Positions 1-8,055 of a stretch of 27,597 nucleotides of DNA are shown piece after piece; the stretch's first letter is position 1, and every line of letters begins with the position of its first letter. The stretch lies in contig CAYXFU010000042.1 of NCBI GenBank assembly GCA_964464375.1, forward strand, positions 1-27,597. Reading direction: 5' to 3'. The position numbers and the translations under genes are program-made. The stretch comes from CAIOZA01 sp964464375 (lineage in GTDB: Bacteria > Bacteroidota > Ignavibacteria > Kapaibacteriales > UBA2268). Under the pieces are notes generated by a model that was not told the DNA's origin, made no database searches, and was given only the letters and a program-made list of their open reading frames with translations.

Positions 1-2840
1 CCTCCTTTCCAAGGAGGGGTGTCACGAAGTGACGGGGTGGTCTGTATTTCTCCCAACACATTATAGATACGGATATCGCTTTGTAAGGGCGAACGGCCGT
101 TCGCCCCTACAGAAATTTCTATAAAATCTGAAACAGGATTGGGAGAGAGATACATCTGATAACCGTCGTTCACATTAATATTTATAGATGTTCCTAGTTC
201 TGTACTAAATATTGTATAAACACCGGGAGATGGAATTTTAGCACTTACGTATTTATGATTTGTGTCAACAATTCCTCCAATCAATTCCCACTTGTTTACT
301 GTTTCATCAAATCTGAACATTTTTAATGTTGCTTCCTCATATACTGTTAATGATTTTGGATTATAGTGAATGCTAAAATAATTAGAATCATTTTCATCGA
401 AAATGTTGAGTGGCGGGAAAACGGAAATTGAATGTATTTCTGCTGGATTTTTAGCAAACGATTTAATTCCGTTTTTAATCGGTGAATACTGAGTGGAGAA
501 AATCGCTACTCTTTCAATCAAATCGGATTTTGAGTCGAAATGAATTGATGCAGAACCGCTATTTGCAAATACTTCATTGCTGAAATTTGAAATAGCTGAA
601 TATTGGAAAGAAAAGAAAGTAGAATCAGGTTTGTAATAAAAATTGAAAAAATTAATTCCAAGGGGACTAAGAGTATCTGTTATTAATACACTCCAATATT
701 TTTCATTGCTATTATAATTTAGGGTGAATTTTTCAAACGAATTATCATACTTTTGACCCATTATAAAAGGACTATTTAAATAATTTGCATCTGAATAATG
801 TTTTAATTCAATGTCACCTGCTGAATTATAATTCCAGAAATTGATAAAGTTAAACGTAGAATCAACGGAAAGCTGTAGGGAATTTTCTTTATTGGTTAAT
901 ATCTCAGGTAGCTCGCTCTTTTCAGTTTTCGAAATTTGATCAATATTAATAATACCAGAAATATTTTTGATAGTGTTATCCGCAAGAGCTACTGTATATT
1001 CATAATAAACTTGATCGTTTACCTCTGCACCAAGCACAATCGCCTTCCTATCATATCCGGTAACAACAGGTGGTATATCTATTTGAGCCAGACCTTGGAT
1101 GATAGCATTACCATTTTTAACTAATATAATTCTGGGATTAGTCGCTATTTCAACATTAATTTCATTGTCTTCCGGAATTTGCAAAGAAAAATCACCAAAG
1201 TTTAAATCAGATGTATTGAATGAAATGATCTCCATTTGGTTTGATATATCCCAGTTAGGATTGTCAATGTCTTCATTGGGTCCTGGAAGAAAATCATTTC
1301 CCGATTGTTGCAATTGATCCGAGGGTAATTTGATCTGACAAAAAATTTGATATGAACCGCTGCCATAATCCTTTTCATATTTATTTTTGAAATGGTTCCA
1401 GCAATCATTAACATTTAGTGCGTACTGTTGAGTCTGGACATAAATTGGGTCTGACATATATCTTTGTGCGTCTGACATTTCACTTGTAAAGTCATCATTT
1501 AACTGATTAGGAAACCCTAAATTCAAATATGCATTATCCATATAGCCGAAATTAGTAGTTTTATTCAAGGGATTTCCGAATACATCCTTGTATTCATCAT
1601 AAAATCCAAAACCATAATGACCAAATTCATGAATTATAGGTCTTAAATTCTTTGACCTGTTAACTGTCATCCAAAATGGTTTAGCAGTTGTTAAAACACT
1701 CTCAAGAAGTGAACCTCCCCAAGCTCTTGGGAATACAATTTTATCATTATTCTGAGTAATATTAAATGTAGGATTGGACATATCTATTCCATTAATATGA
1801 GCCAGAGGCCATTGTATATTATTTGCATATATCATCATGTCTGCATTTTGAGAATTCACTGCATTATCATAAATAGCGATTTTATTCAGCATACACTGTC
1901 CGTTTGTAACATCATAAAGATAATTACAACCAAGGGTTAACCAAGAGCTTAACTGGTTAAAATATTCTGTCTTGGCATTCCACTCTATTGATATTACCAG
2001 ATTATACATTAATGTTGTATGAACCATTTTCAAAGTATCGTCTTTTCTTGCATTAGTGAGGGCCAAGAAATTCACATTGCCGTCTTTGTCAATATCCATA
2101 TTGTCAAGCTTAACGATATACTTTATGTTGTCAACAGCTTCATGTCCCTGTTTTGTAGCTCTGATAGTATCGGCGAAAATTTCAAATATCAGCTGATCAT
2201 TCTCACTTAGTTTATTAAATTCAACTAATATTTGACCGTCCGCATCAGTAGTGTCATCGAATTTCTTTATATTATCTTTAGGATTAATGTTAGTTACTAA
2301 TGATATAGCTGAAGGTATGTTTGCCATTACCAGATTTCTGCCATCCAGAAGAGTAAAAGTCCGGTAGTTTCCGATTTTAAATTTACCTTCCCTTACTACA
2401 GCCAAATAATCATTATTATTTATATCGTCGTGGCATGTTGTAGTCATCTCGAATGATCCCTCGATACTCATAATGGTAGTATCAAGTTTTGTTACTGTTA
2501 ATGTTCCGGAATTGTTTCCTTTAAACGAGCAAGCAGTTCCTGACTCTTCAACAGTTGCTGACGTAATAGAGTATGAACCAATCCCTGTAAAATTTTCGAT
2601 AATGGCTTTTATACGGGTTTTAATAGGATTTGCATTCTTATGGCTGTATAGATATAAAGTGCCTATCTGCAAACCAGGATTAAATATAAACCTTGCTGAA
2701 TCTGTTGAGCGCGGAGTATAGTTTTTCCCGGTGATTTTAAAATTCCAATTTGCTTTTCCTCCGGTAAATATGTTTTGAGAAAAGGCACCTGTATTTATAG
2801 ATAATAACATTATCCATAATATGTATATATATTTTTTCAT
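1..2840 (-). CDS. T9SS-secreted CLCA/M87-like zinc metallopeptidase (3' end cut by window edge)
   Basis: An uninterrupted reading frame runs from ATG at 2840 to the left edge (946 codons seen, no stop). Residues 1-21 are a signal peptide (MKKYIYILW... ending near AFSQ). The key motif is HEFGHYGFGFYDEY at residues 404-417: H404, E405, H408 and D415 have the spacing of the HExxH...D zinc site of CLCA proteins (peptidase family M87). Much of the rest looks beta-rich. From about residue 890 a T9SS sorting domain begins (SPNPVSDFIEIS, then IRIYNVLGE), so the product should be exported across the outer membrane. A palindrome (83-110) is read in frame inside that domain as VGANGRSPLQSD, and a second repeat is being entered at the window edge. 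Inferred role: extracellular proteolysis; substrate unknown. An 11-bp hairpin followed by a T-run ends about 20 bases before the start codon. Confident of secretion and the zinc motif, less of the exact family. Confidence 0.85.
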   Translation of the reverse strand, partial: MKKYIYILWIMLLSINTGAFSQNIFTGGKANWNFKITGKNYTPRSTDSARFIFNPGLQIGTLYLYSHKNANPIKTRIKAIIENFTGIGSYSITSATVEESGTACSFKGNNSGTLTVTKLDTTIMSIEGSFEMTTTCHDDINNNDYLAVVREGKFKIGNYRTFTLLDGRNLVMANIPSAISLVTNINPKDNIKKFDDTTDADGQILVEFNKLSENDQLIFEIFADTIRATKQGHEAVDNIKYIVKLDNMDIDKDGNVNFLALTNARKDDTLKMVHTTLMYNLVISIEWNAKTEYFNQLSSWLTLGCNYLYDVTNGQCMLNKIAIYDNAVNSQNADMMIYANNIQWPLAHINGIDMSNPTFNITQNNDKIVFPRAWGGSLLESVLTTAKPFWMTVNRSKNLRPIIHEFGHYGFGFYDEYKDVFGNPLNKTTNFGYMDNAYLNLGFPNQLNDDFTSEMSDAQRYMSDPIYVQTQQYALNVNDCWNHFKNKYEKDYGSGSYQIFCQIKLPSDQLQQSGNDFLPGPNEDIDNPNWDISNQMEIISFNTSDLNFGDFSLQIPEDNEINVEIATNPRIILVKNGNAIIQGLAQIDIPPVVTGYDRKAIVLGAEVNDQVYYEYTVALADNTIKNISGIINIDQISKTEKSELPEILTNKENSLQLSVDSTFNFINFWNYNSAGDIELKHYSDANYLNSPFIMGQKYDNSFEKFTLNYNSNEKYWSVLITDTLSPLGINFFNFYYKPDSTFFSFQYSAISNFSNEVFANSGSASIHFDSKSDLIERVAIFSTQYSPIKNGIKSFAKNPAEIHSISVFPPLNIFDENDSNYFSIHYNPKSLTVYEEATLKMFRFDETVNKWELIGGIVDTNHKYVSAKIPSPGVYTIFSTELGTSININVNDGYQMYLSPNPVSDFIEISVGANGRSPLQSDIRIYNVLGEIQTTPSLRDTPPWKG
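83..110. repeat. REP-like palindrome, family R1, inside a CDS
   Basis: A 28-base inverted repeat with arms of type GTAAGGGCGAACG/CGTTCGCCCCTAC, one mismatch. It lies in frame in the T9SS sorting domain of the metallopeptidase, between the EIS and IRIYNVLGE blocks. It shares the outer GTAGGG...CCCTAC arms with the other R1 copies; the inner stem differs. Confidence 0.85.
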
Positions 2841-2860
2841 AAAATGTCTCAGTAAAAATT

Positions 2861-2894
2861 AAAAAAAAAGAGTTTATTTGCTAAAATAAACTCT
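2861..2894 (-). terminator. Intrinsic-terminator-like hairpin just upstream of the metallopeptidase start
   Basis: On the minus strand AGAGTTTATTT pairs perfectly with AAATAAACTCT across a 4-base loop (2880-2883) and is followed by nine T (2869 to 2861). It lies about 100 bases after the GH26 stop codon and about 20 bases before the next ATG at 2840. It could end GH26 transcription or act as an attenuator for the metallopeptidase gene. Confidence 0.75.
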
Positions 2895-2960
2895 AAAGGA
2901 ACAAATTTGTTGTTAGATATAATAACTTTAATTAAAATCATTAGAAACTAATGAGATAAA

Positions 2961-2992
2961 TAGTTAAAAAATAATAAATGATTTTTTAACTA
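2961..2992. terminator. AT-only hairpin abutting the GH26 stop codon
   Basis: A perfect 11-bp stem (TAGTTAAAAAA with TTTTTTAACTA) with a 10-base loop begins at the base after the GH26 stop codon. All-AT stems are weak, but the position and the T-tract suggest a terminator or an mRNA 3'-end stabiliser. Confidence 0.5.
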
Positions 2993-5900
2993 TTATAACT
3001 TAACAAACTTCCCAACTCTATCCCCAATCCTCACAAAATACATGCCGGGAGCCAATCCTGAAACATCTATTCTTACACCCTCCTCGCTTGCGGGGAGATC
3101 TGGGGTGGAGTTAGGGGTGGACACGATTTGCCCATAGATATTATATATTTTTATATTCACACCCCCTGACCCCCTCTCAAGAGGGGGATAAGAAATTTCA
3201 ATGAACTCTGTAGCTGGATTGGGATTTAAGGTTATCATTTCATTCGAATTTGGATCATCGCCAACATTGATAATGGTTTTGAGCATGAATGTCCATACAT
3301 CGCTCCATTCACCCCAGCCTATACTGTTCCTTGCGCGTACACGCCAATAATAAGCTGTATCCTGTAATACCCAAAAAAAGTTGTAAGTAGTATCAGTCAA
3401 GGTCGAGTCGTTACAATCAAAGTTAAGAAATCTGTTGGAGAATGAGACCTGCAGATGATACTGATTAATATCAGGCATTATTTTATGCCATACCAAATCC
3501 TGATTAATCGACTTTGTATTGCTGTTGTTAAGCGGAGAAATTAGTATTGGTTTCCCCGGAGGATTTTGCACATTTTTTGGCTGCCCGACGAATATCATCA
3601 GATACTGATTTTCAGCTAACTTAACAACACTTGGATCGCCGCCTTTAACATTTGTATTTGTGTAATTATTCCATACAAAACCATCTGAAGAATTATTAAA
3701 CCAAATATTAGGTCCCGAGCCGTAGAAACGAAGTTCTGACGAACTTTCAAGCATGTAATTACCTGTCCAGTTGTGCGTGTTGTCAGATGTTATTTTTGCT
3801 TTCTCCGTGAAGTCAAGACCATTAGAAGATGTGCAGTGGTATGCTCCGTCCTGCGGTGCACCTGCAGGACTGATGTAATGCCATTCATTATTAAAGTATA
3901 TCACAGCAGGATCGATCACCTTTGTTTGATTGTTATCATACCTGGCACCGGATTCAAAAGTATAATCAATTCCGTTATCACTAATTGCTGAATACGTGTT
4001 GATAGCTGTGTCCAAGCCTTTAGGCAAACCATCACTTGAAGAGTAATATATCCTCAGTTTGTTATTCTGCAGCACAGTCAATGTAGGATCGAACGGTCTC
4101 TGATAGTTAGACGGGATTCCGTTCACAACTATAGGAACAGGCTCAGTCCATGTAAGACCGTTGTTATAAGAGAATTTGACAGCAACTCTATCCCAGGTTA
4201 ATGAATTGATAGGTGCCCTAAACCATTGGAATACACATGCCAGAGTGTCACTCTTCCACTTGATAACTGATGGAACTCCGGCAGAATCCTGAAATATCGC
4301 TTCTGAGTTGAAGTTTACGCCATCGGCTGATACTGCAATCTTCAATGCATTATTCCATGGTCCATTCGGGTTAATGTTAAACGGAAGATGAATATATTTA
4401 AGCTTTTTCATTTCTTCCTTATATTTGCTTGTAACATAAGTACTATTCTGAATTCTTGCGTCACCCCAATTAGGATAGGCAGATGTGGGCCAGTTAGCAT
4501 TGATATAGTTGTATCCCTTGATTTCCTTGTGTACATTGATAAACTCGAAAAACTTAGCAAACCAGTTATTCCAATCATCGATTCCATCCTGATTGTCGGC
4601 ACTGATATTGACGCTCTTGGCAGATGTCTCACTCATAAAAACAGGTTTTCCTTTTGCACGAGCCATAGCTAAGAATCGTTCGGATTTTCCCTTTTTCGTA
4701 ATATTTCTTCCAGTCCCATCTGGTAGGGACTGATCGAAATGAGCTGCATCGAATACATCCAAACCAAACCAATCTACATAGGTGTCGCCGGGGTACCATC
4801 TGGCACCGCGAGTATCAACCGAATCGAAGTCATTAGCTGCATCAGGCTCATAACACCAGTTAACCGCTATTGAATCCCGCAACCCACGGGCTGCAAATTT
4901 ATCAACGATTTTCCTGAACGCTGTTACGTACAAGTAGGGATGGTATCCTCCGCCGTTCCAGCCCGGACCGGAGCCATTGAACTCCCCTCCCAAACGAAGG
5001 AACATCTTCCTTCCATAGTTCTTTGATAGAGTAATCACGCTGTCAATAATCCAGTCGTACTGTGTAGAAACGGCAATGATGCTGTCTGTTGCTGCTTTCC
5101 CGATGAAGAAAAGACTAAGCTCGGGAATGAATCCAATTGAATCGGCAGCATGAAAGAAGCTCTTTAAAGCAATAAGTGACTTATCGGGACCACGCTCCCC
5201 GGGAATACTCATAAATAATCCTCTTACAGCAGGTTGAATCGATTTATCATTAAGTGCTCCCAAATATGGTCCAATAGGATCAGGGTCATTCTCATAGGTC
5301 ATCAGGCACGCTCCGTGATAAACTTTACCGTCCTCCGGTTCGAGAAGTGCCCTGTTCTTTATTTCAGGCTTACAGTAATTGTCCCAATCGAAATCATCAC
5401 GTGTAAGAACATAGCTATCATTCATAAGCTCGGTAACCTTCAGTTGGTTAGCCATACCGTAGTATGTGGTGTCTTTACCTCCACCCGTTGAAAAATCATT
5501 CCATGACAACCAATAAACAAAATCCGGATATTTTGATTTTACCTGATTCAGCATCTTGGTATAGTCATAAGTCCTGGGAAGATTAACTGAACTTGCTTTA
5601 CTAGGTCCAAATTCGCTTAATGCAAGAGGTTTACTTTTTGCCTTCAATGCAGAATAATTCGGTATATCAAGTGTATCACTATAAACATTTACTCCGATTA
5701 TATCAACATATTCATCACCAGGGTAAAAATACAACTCATCTCTGAATATTGGATTGTTAACACCAGTCCCTCTAGCCGCTGCACTATACACCCAGATTAG
5801 ATTATTCAGTTTCTTAAAACTAGTAAAATAATTATATGTATACTTCCAAAGATTTTTATAATCCTCAGAACCATTCGTTGTTTCAGAAGCAGAACCCCAC

Positions 5901-6475
5901 CAGAACCATGACCCATTCATCTCGTGGAAAGGTCGCCAAAGAACAGTTACTCCTGAATCTTGAAGTTCAAGCAGTCCCAATGCAATACTATCGAGCATTT
6001 TATTCAAAACTTGATTGGCAGTTGTACCAGATTTCACTAAATCAGCAATTAGCTTATTGCTTCTTGTATCATTTTGGTTGCCACCTGTCCATGGATTATT
6101 GGCAGACCACATAACCTGCACCAATCCTCCCCGTTTATAATAATCTATCAATACCTGGTTTGCTTCATTAATTTGGGTAATCTTTGAGGGCCAGCTTCGT
6201 ACATAATCTGTACCAATAATACCAACCCATTTACCGGTTTTAGTATGAAGATTCTCTATCATAGCTTTGTAACCTTCATCTGGCAAGAGGAAAGCGTTAG
6301 TCATCTGCCCGCTGATTATCTTATGATCCGATTTTTTGGGAAGATCTGTCAGATATTTGTAAATACATTTTGTCTTTTCTGTTGCATTTGGATTCGAGGG
6401 AAGAATTATATTATCCTGAGAAAATGCCCAAGATATTGTGATAATCAACATTGCAAGTAGTAAATATTTCTTCAT
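2993..6475 (-). CDS. T9SS-secreted multidomain glycoside hydrolase with tandem GH26-like domains
   Basis: 1160 residues with signal peptide 1-19. Domain 1 (about 35-350) is GH26 (beta-mannanase clan GH-A): WRPFHEMNGSWFWW puts the acid/base at E185, and LSEFG gives nucleophile E288. Domain 2 (about 385-695) is a second GH26-like TIM barrel, with GGEFNGSGPGW (E498) and FMSETS (E616) at matching places. Residues about 705-975 form a five-bladed-propeller-like region (repeated SADG/SDNG/SSNG...F motifs, as in GH43/sialidase folds). Residues about 985-1080 are Fn3-like (YHLQVS, YYWRVRARNSIGWGEWS). Residues about 1090-1160 are a T9SS sorting domain ending VRIGDRVGKFVKL. Inferred role: extracellular attack on mannan or a related beta-glycan, or on another polysaccharide in domain 2. 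Two in-frame repeat insertions lie in the sorting domain. No carbohydrate transporter or regulator lies beside it. Confidence 0.88.
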   Translation of the reverse strand: MKKYLLLAMLIITISWAFSQDNIILPSNPNATEKTKCIYKYLTDLPKKSDHKIISGQMTNAFLLPDEGYKAMIENLHTKTGKWVGIIGTDYVRSWPSKITQINEANQVLIDYYKRGGLVQVMWSANNPWTGGNQNDTRSNKLIADLVKSGTTANQVLNKMLDSIALGLLELQDSGVTVLWRPFHEMNGSWFWWGSASETTNGSEDYKNLWKYTYNYFTSFKKLNNLIWVYSAAARGTGVNNPIFRDELYFYPGDEYVDIIGVNVYSDTLDIPNYSALKAKSKPLALSEFGPSKASSVNLPRTYDYTKMLNQVKSKYPDFVYWLSWNDFSTGGGKDTTYYGMANQLKVTELMNDSYVLTRDDFDWDNYCKPEIKNRALLEPEDGKVYHGACLMTYENDPDPIGPYLGALNDKSIQPAVRGLFMSIPGERGPDKSLIALKSFFHAADSIGFIPELSLFFIGKAATDSIIAVSTQYDWIIDSVITLSKNYGRKMFLRLGGEFNGSGPGWNGGGYHPYLYVTAFRKIVDKFAARGLRDSIAVNWCYEPDAANDFDSVDTRGARWYPGDTYVDWFGLDVFDAAHFDQSLPDGTGRNITKKGKSERFLAMARAKGKPVFMSETSAKSVNISADNQDGIDDWNNWFAKFFEFINVHKEIKGYNYINANWPTSAYPNWGDARIQNSTYVTSKYKEEMKKLKYIHLPFNINPNGPWNNALKIAVSADGVNFNSEAIFQDSAGVPSVIKWKSDTLACVFQWFRAPINSLTWDRVAVKFSYNNGLTWTEPVPIVVNGIPSNYQRPFDPTLTVLQNNKLRIYYSSSDGLPKGLDTAINTYSAISDNGIDYTFESGARYDNNQTKVIDPAVIYFNNEWHYISPAGAPQDGAYHCTSSNGLDFTEKAKITSDNTHNWTGNYMLESSSELRFYGSGPNIWFNNSSDGFVWNNYTNTNVKGGDPSVVKLAENQYLMIFVGQPKNVQNPPGKPILISPLNNSNTKSINQDLVWHKIMPDINQYHLQVSFSNRFLNFDCNDSTLTDTTYNFFWVLQDTAYYWRVRARNSIGWGEWSDVWTFMLKTIINVGDDPNSNEMITLNPNPATEFIEISYPPLERGSGGVNIKIYNIYGQIVSTPNSTPDLPASEEGVRIDVSGLAPGMYFVRIGDRVGKFVKL
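3075..3118. repeat. R3-family repeat inside the GH26 sorting domain
   Basis: Read on the minus strand it contains CCCCGCAAGCGAGG after a C-rich run of the type CCACCCCTAACTCC. It encodes the linker STPNSTPDLPASEEG between IYGQIV and VRIDVSGL. The same position in the sorting domain at 27483-27524 carries a related but different copy. Confidence 0.75.
3161..3189. repeat. C-rich palindrome inside the GH26 sorting domain
   Basis: CCCCTCTCAAGAGGGG forms a hairpin within a C-rich run. In frame it encodes YPPLERGSGGVN between FIEIS and IKIYN, the loop that carries R1 palindromes in the other two sorting domains of the window. Confidence 0.8.
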
Positions 6476-6633
6476 AACGCACTCAAATAATTATTAATCA
6501 ATAAGAATAACACATAAAACAAGTTTTTGTTGGAAAATTTACAGAATCAAATAAATTAGACAGGTAAAAATTGACCATCCATCCGCATAGTAGTTAGATA
6601 CAGTATATTAAATATCAAGCAAATTGTTGATCC

Positions 6634-6666
6634 AGATGTCCAACACTTGGCAAGTGGAGCCCATCT
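6634..6666 (-). terminator. Degenerate copy of the 17-bp hairpin, downstream of the outer-membrane protein gene
   Basis: AGATGTCCAACACTT begins this 33-base stretch and CCATCT ends it. It is a decayed version of the perfect hairpin at 7546-7580. It lies 12 bases past the stop codon of the 277-residue barrel gene, as the perfect copy lies just past the stop of the truncated paralogue. Confidence 0.55.
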
Positions 6667-6677
6667 TTCTATAAGTT

Positions 6678-7511
6678 TTAAAACAAATATTTCAGATCTA
6701 TTCCAGCCTGATAGTAAGTTATTCTCCAATGTGCATCCAACCTATAAGATAAAGCGTTAATAGAACAAGCCATATTAACACCGTTCACAACATCGCTGAG
6801 AGGAAAATCCATTGTTAAGAAAGGAGATAACCTCATTCCCCAGAAATTAAAATCATAAGTTAAACCGGCTTTCATCGCATATCTGAAGTTATTCTTATAA
6901 GGAATTTCACCTTCTTTGTAATAAATAGCATTTTCTTCATAAGAAATTCTATATCCCTTATTTATTAATTCTTGTGTTTGGGGATAGGATAAAGGAAAAA
7001 GTGATGGAAGACGGTAGATTTCTGAGTAATCATTATGTATAAGGTAACTAACCGAAATTCCAGCAAATACTCCTAGCTTTAAAAATGGAATTACAATTTT
7101 AGGCAATAAATCCAAACTTAAAAGAGAATTGTTGCCAGCCCTGTCCCAGTTTGAATGCTCATATATAGTTTTATAGCCTCCATTCCCATCATCTACTAGT
7201 GAAGGGTAACTTGCTCCATCGACATAATAATTGTATGAAAAGCTATTGAAATGTAATCTGGTAATTATTGAACTACCCAATCCCAAACCTAGCGGATACT
7301 CCATGACAATTCCTGCGAAATACCCACCCTGATTGAAGTTGTCCATAGATTTTTTAAAATCACAACTATACACATAATGTACATCATTCGAAGCATTCAG
7401 ATAGCCTCCGGTCAGACCAATGCCGAGCTTGCCGGGTTCGCTGTATGAAGATTGAAAAGCAAAAGACAAAAGAAACAGAGCCAGAAACGATAGTTTGAAG
7501 AGCTTTTTCAT
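6678..7511 (-). CDS. Outer-membrane beta-barrel protein
   Basis: 277 residues. A signal peptide covers about 1-24 (KLFKLSFLALFLLSFAF...SYS). The mature part opens with GKLGIGLTGGYL and alternates short amphipathic strands with polar loops. It ends YYQAGIDLKYLF, with the C-terminal aromatic residue expected of a barrel. This looks like the general outer-membrane beta-barrel group of Bacteroidota; no specific function is visible. It stands alone on this strand, followed by a degraded hairpin. Upstream lies the 3' stub of a tandem paralogue, so this was once a duplicated locus. Confidence 0.72.
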   Translation of the reverse strand: MKKLFKLSFLALFLLSFAFQSSYSEPGKLGIGLTGGYLNASNDVHYVYSCDFKKSMDNFNQGGYFAGIVMEYPLGLGLGSSIITRLHFNSFSYNYYVDGASYPSLVDDGNGGYKTIYEHSNWDRAGNNSLLSLDLLPKIVIPFLKLGVFAGISVSYLIHNDYSEIYRLPSLFPLSYPQTQELINKGYRISYEENAIYYKEGEIPYKNNFRYAMKAGLTYDFNFWGMRLSPFLTMDFPLSDVVNGVNMACSINALSYRLDAHWRITYYQAGIDLKYLF

Positions 7512-7545
7512 GATTTTTCTCTATTAATTCTTATCATAGTTGAAC

Positions 7546-7580
7546 AAGATGTCCAACACTTTGAAAGTGTTGGACATCTT
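7546..7580. repeat. Perfect 17-bp inverted repeat (hairpin R6)
   Basis: AAGATGTCCAACACTTT is followed by one G and then its exact reverse complement. On the minus strand it sits 10 bases past the stop codon of the truncated barrel paralogue, like the degraded copy at 6634-6666 after the intact gene. Probably a terminator-type hairpin duplicated with the gene. Confidence 0.8.
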
Positions 7581-7590
7581 CCTATATATT

Positions 7591-7665
7591 TTAAAACAAA
7601 TACTTCAAATTTATTCCAAATTTATAATAATTTTTAATTATTGTCACTTGTATAAGTCTAAACAC
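7591..7665 (-). pseudogene. 3' stub of a deleted paralogue of the barrel protein
   Basis: On the minus strand 7665-7591 reads VFRLI...NYYKFGINLKYLF followed by TAA. This aligns with the end of the intact neighbour, SYRLD...TYYQAGIDLKYLF: shared RL, YY, GI, LKYLF. Upstream of it (7666-7740) I see no further similarity, so only about 24 codons survive. The DNA just past both stops is also alike. This is a remnant of tandem duplication and deletion. Confidence 0.7.
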
Positions 7666-7772
7666 AAATTTAGCGATAAAGTTACAGAAATATACAATTT
7701 AATTTTAATGTCGTATATGTTAGCTCATCCAAGAACCTAGAACAATTCATTACACAGATATTGATTTGATTT

Positions 7773-7927
7773 CCCCAGCGGGGAAAAATATTAATAGAAA
7801 CGTAAGCCAGTCCTACACCCGAAGCTCCGTAGGAGCGAAATATTATGAACGGAATAAGATGTCACCCCTACGGGGTTTTGATATTCATCAGGATAATTTT
7901 TCTATTAATATGTCACTCCTCCGGAGT
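7773..7927. repeat. 155-bp four-hairpin element, copy 1 (R5)
   Basis: Four small hairpins in order: CCCCAGCGGGG (7773-7783), GCTCCGTAGGAGC (7824-7836), CCCCTACGGGG (7865-7875) and ACTCCTCCGGAGT (7915-7927). Between hairpins 1 and 2 is ATATTAATAGAAA, and between 3 and 4 its inverted copy TTTCTATTAATAT. The same arrangement and total length recur at 24352-24506. It has no coding capacity. Confidence 0.85.
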
Positions 7928-8055
7928 TTTCTTCTTTTTTATGAAATTAGTACTATACTTATTCAAACCCTAGAAATGAAGATGATTTTTATTCTTACTA
8001 ATAATAATATCACCAATTCCCGTCAATATAGCTTTTAATCATTCTATTATCAGAT

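Noticed and set aside
7766..8038. Plus-strand 90-codon frame
   Set aside because: Translated 155-bp repeat element; no family resemblance.
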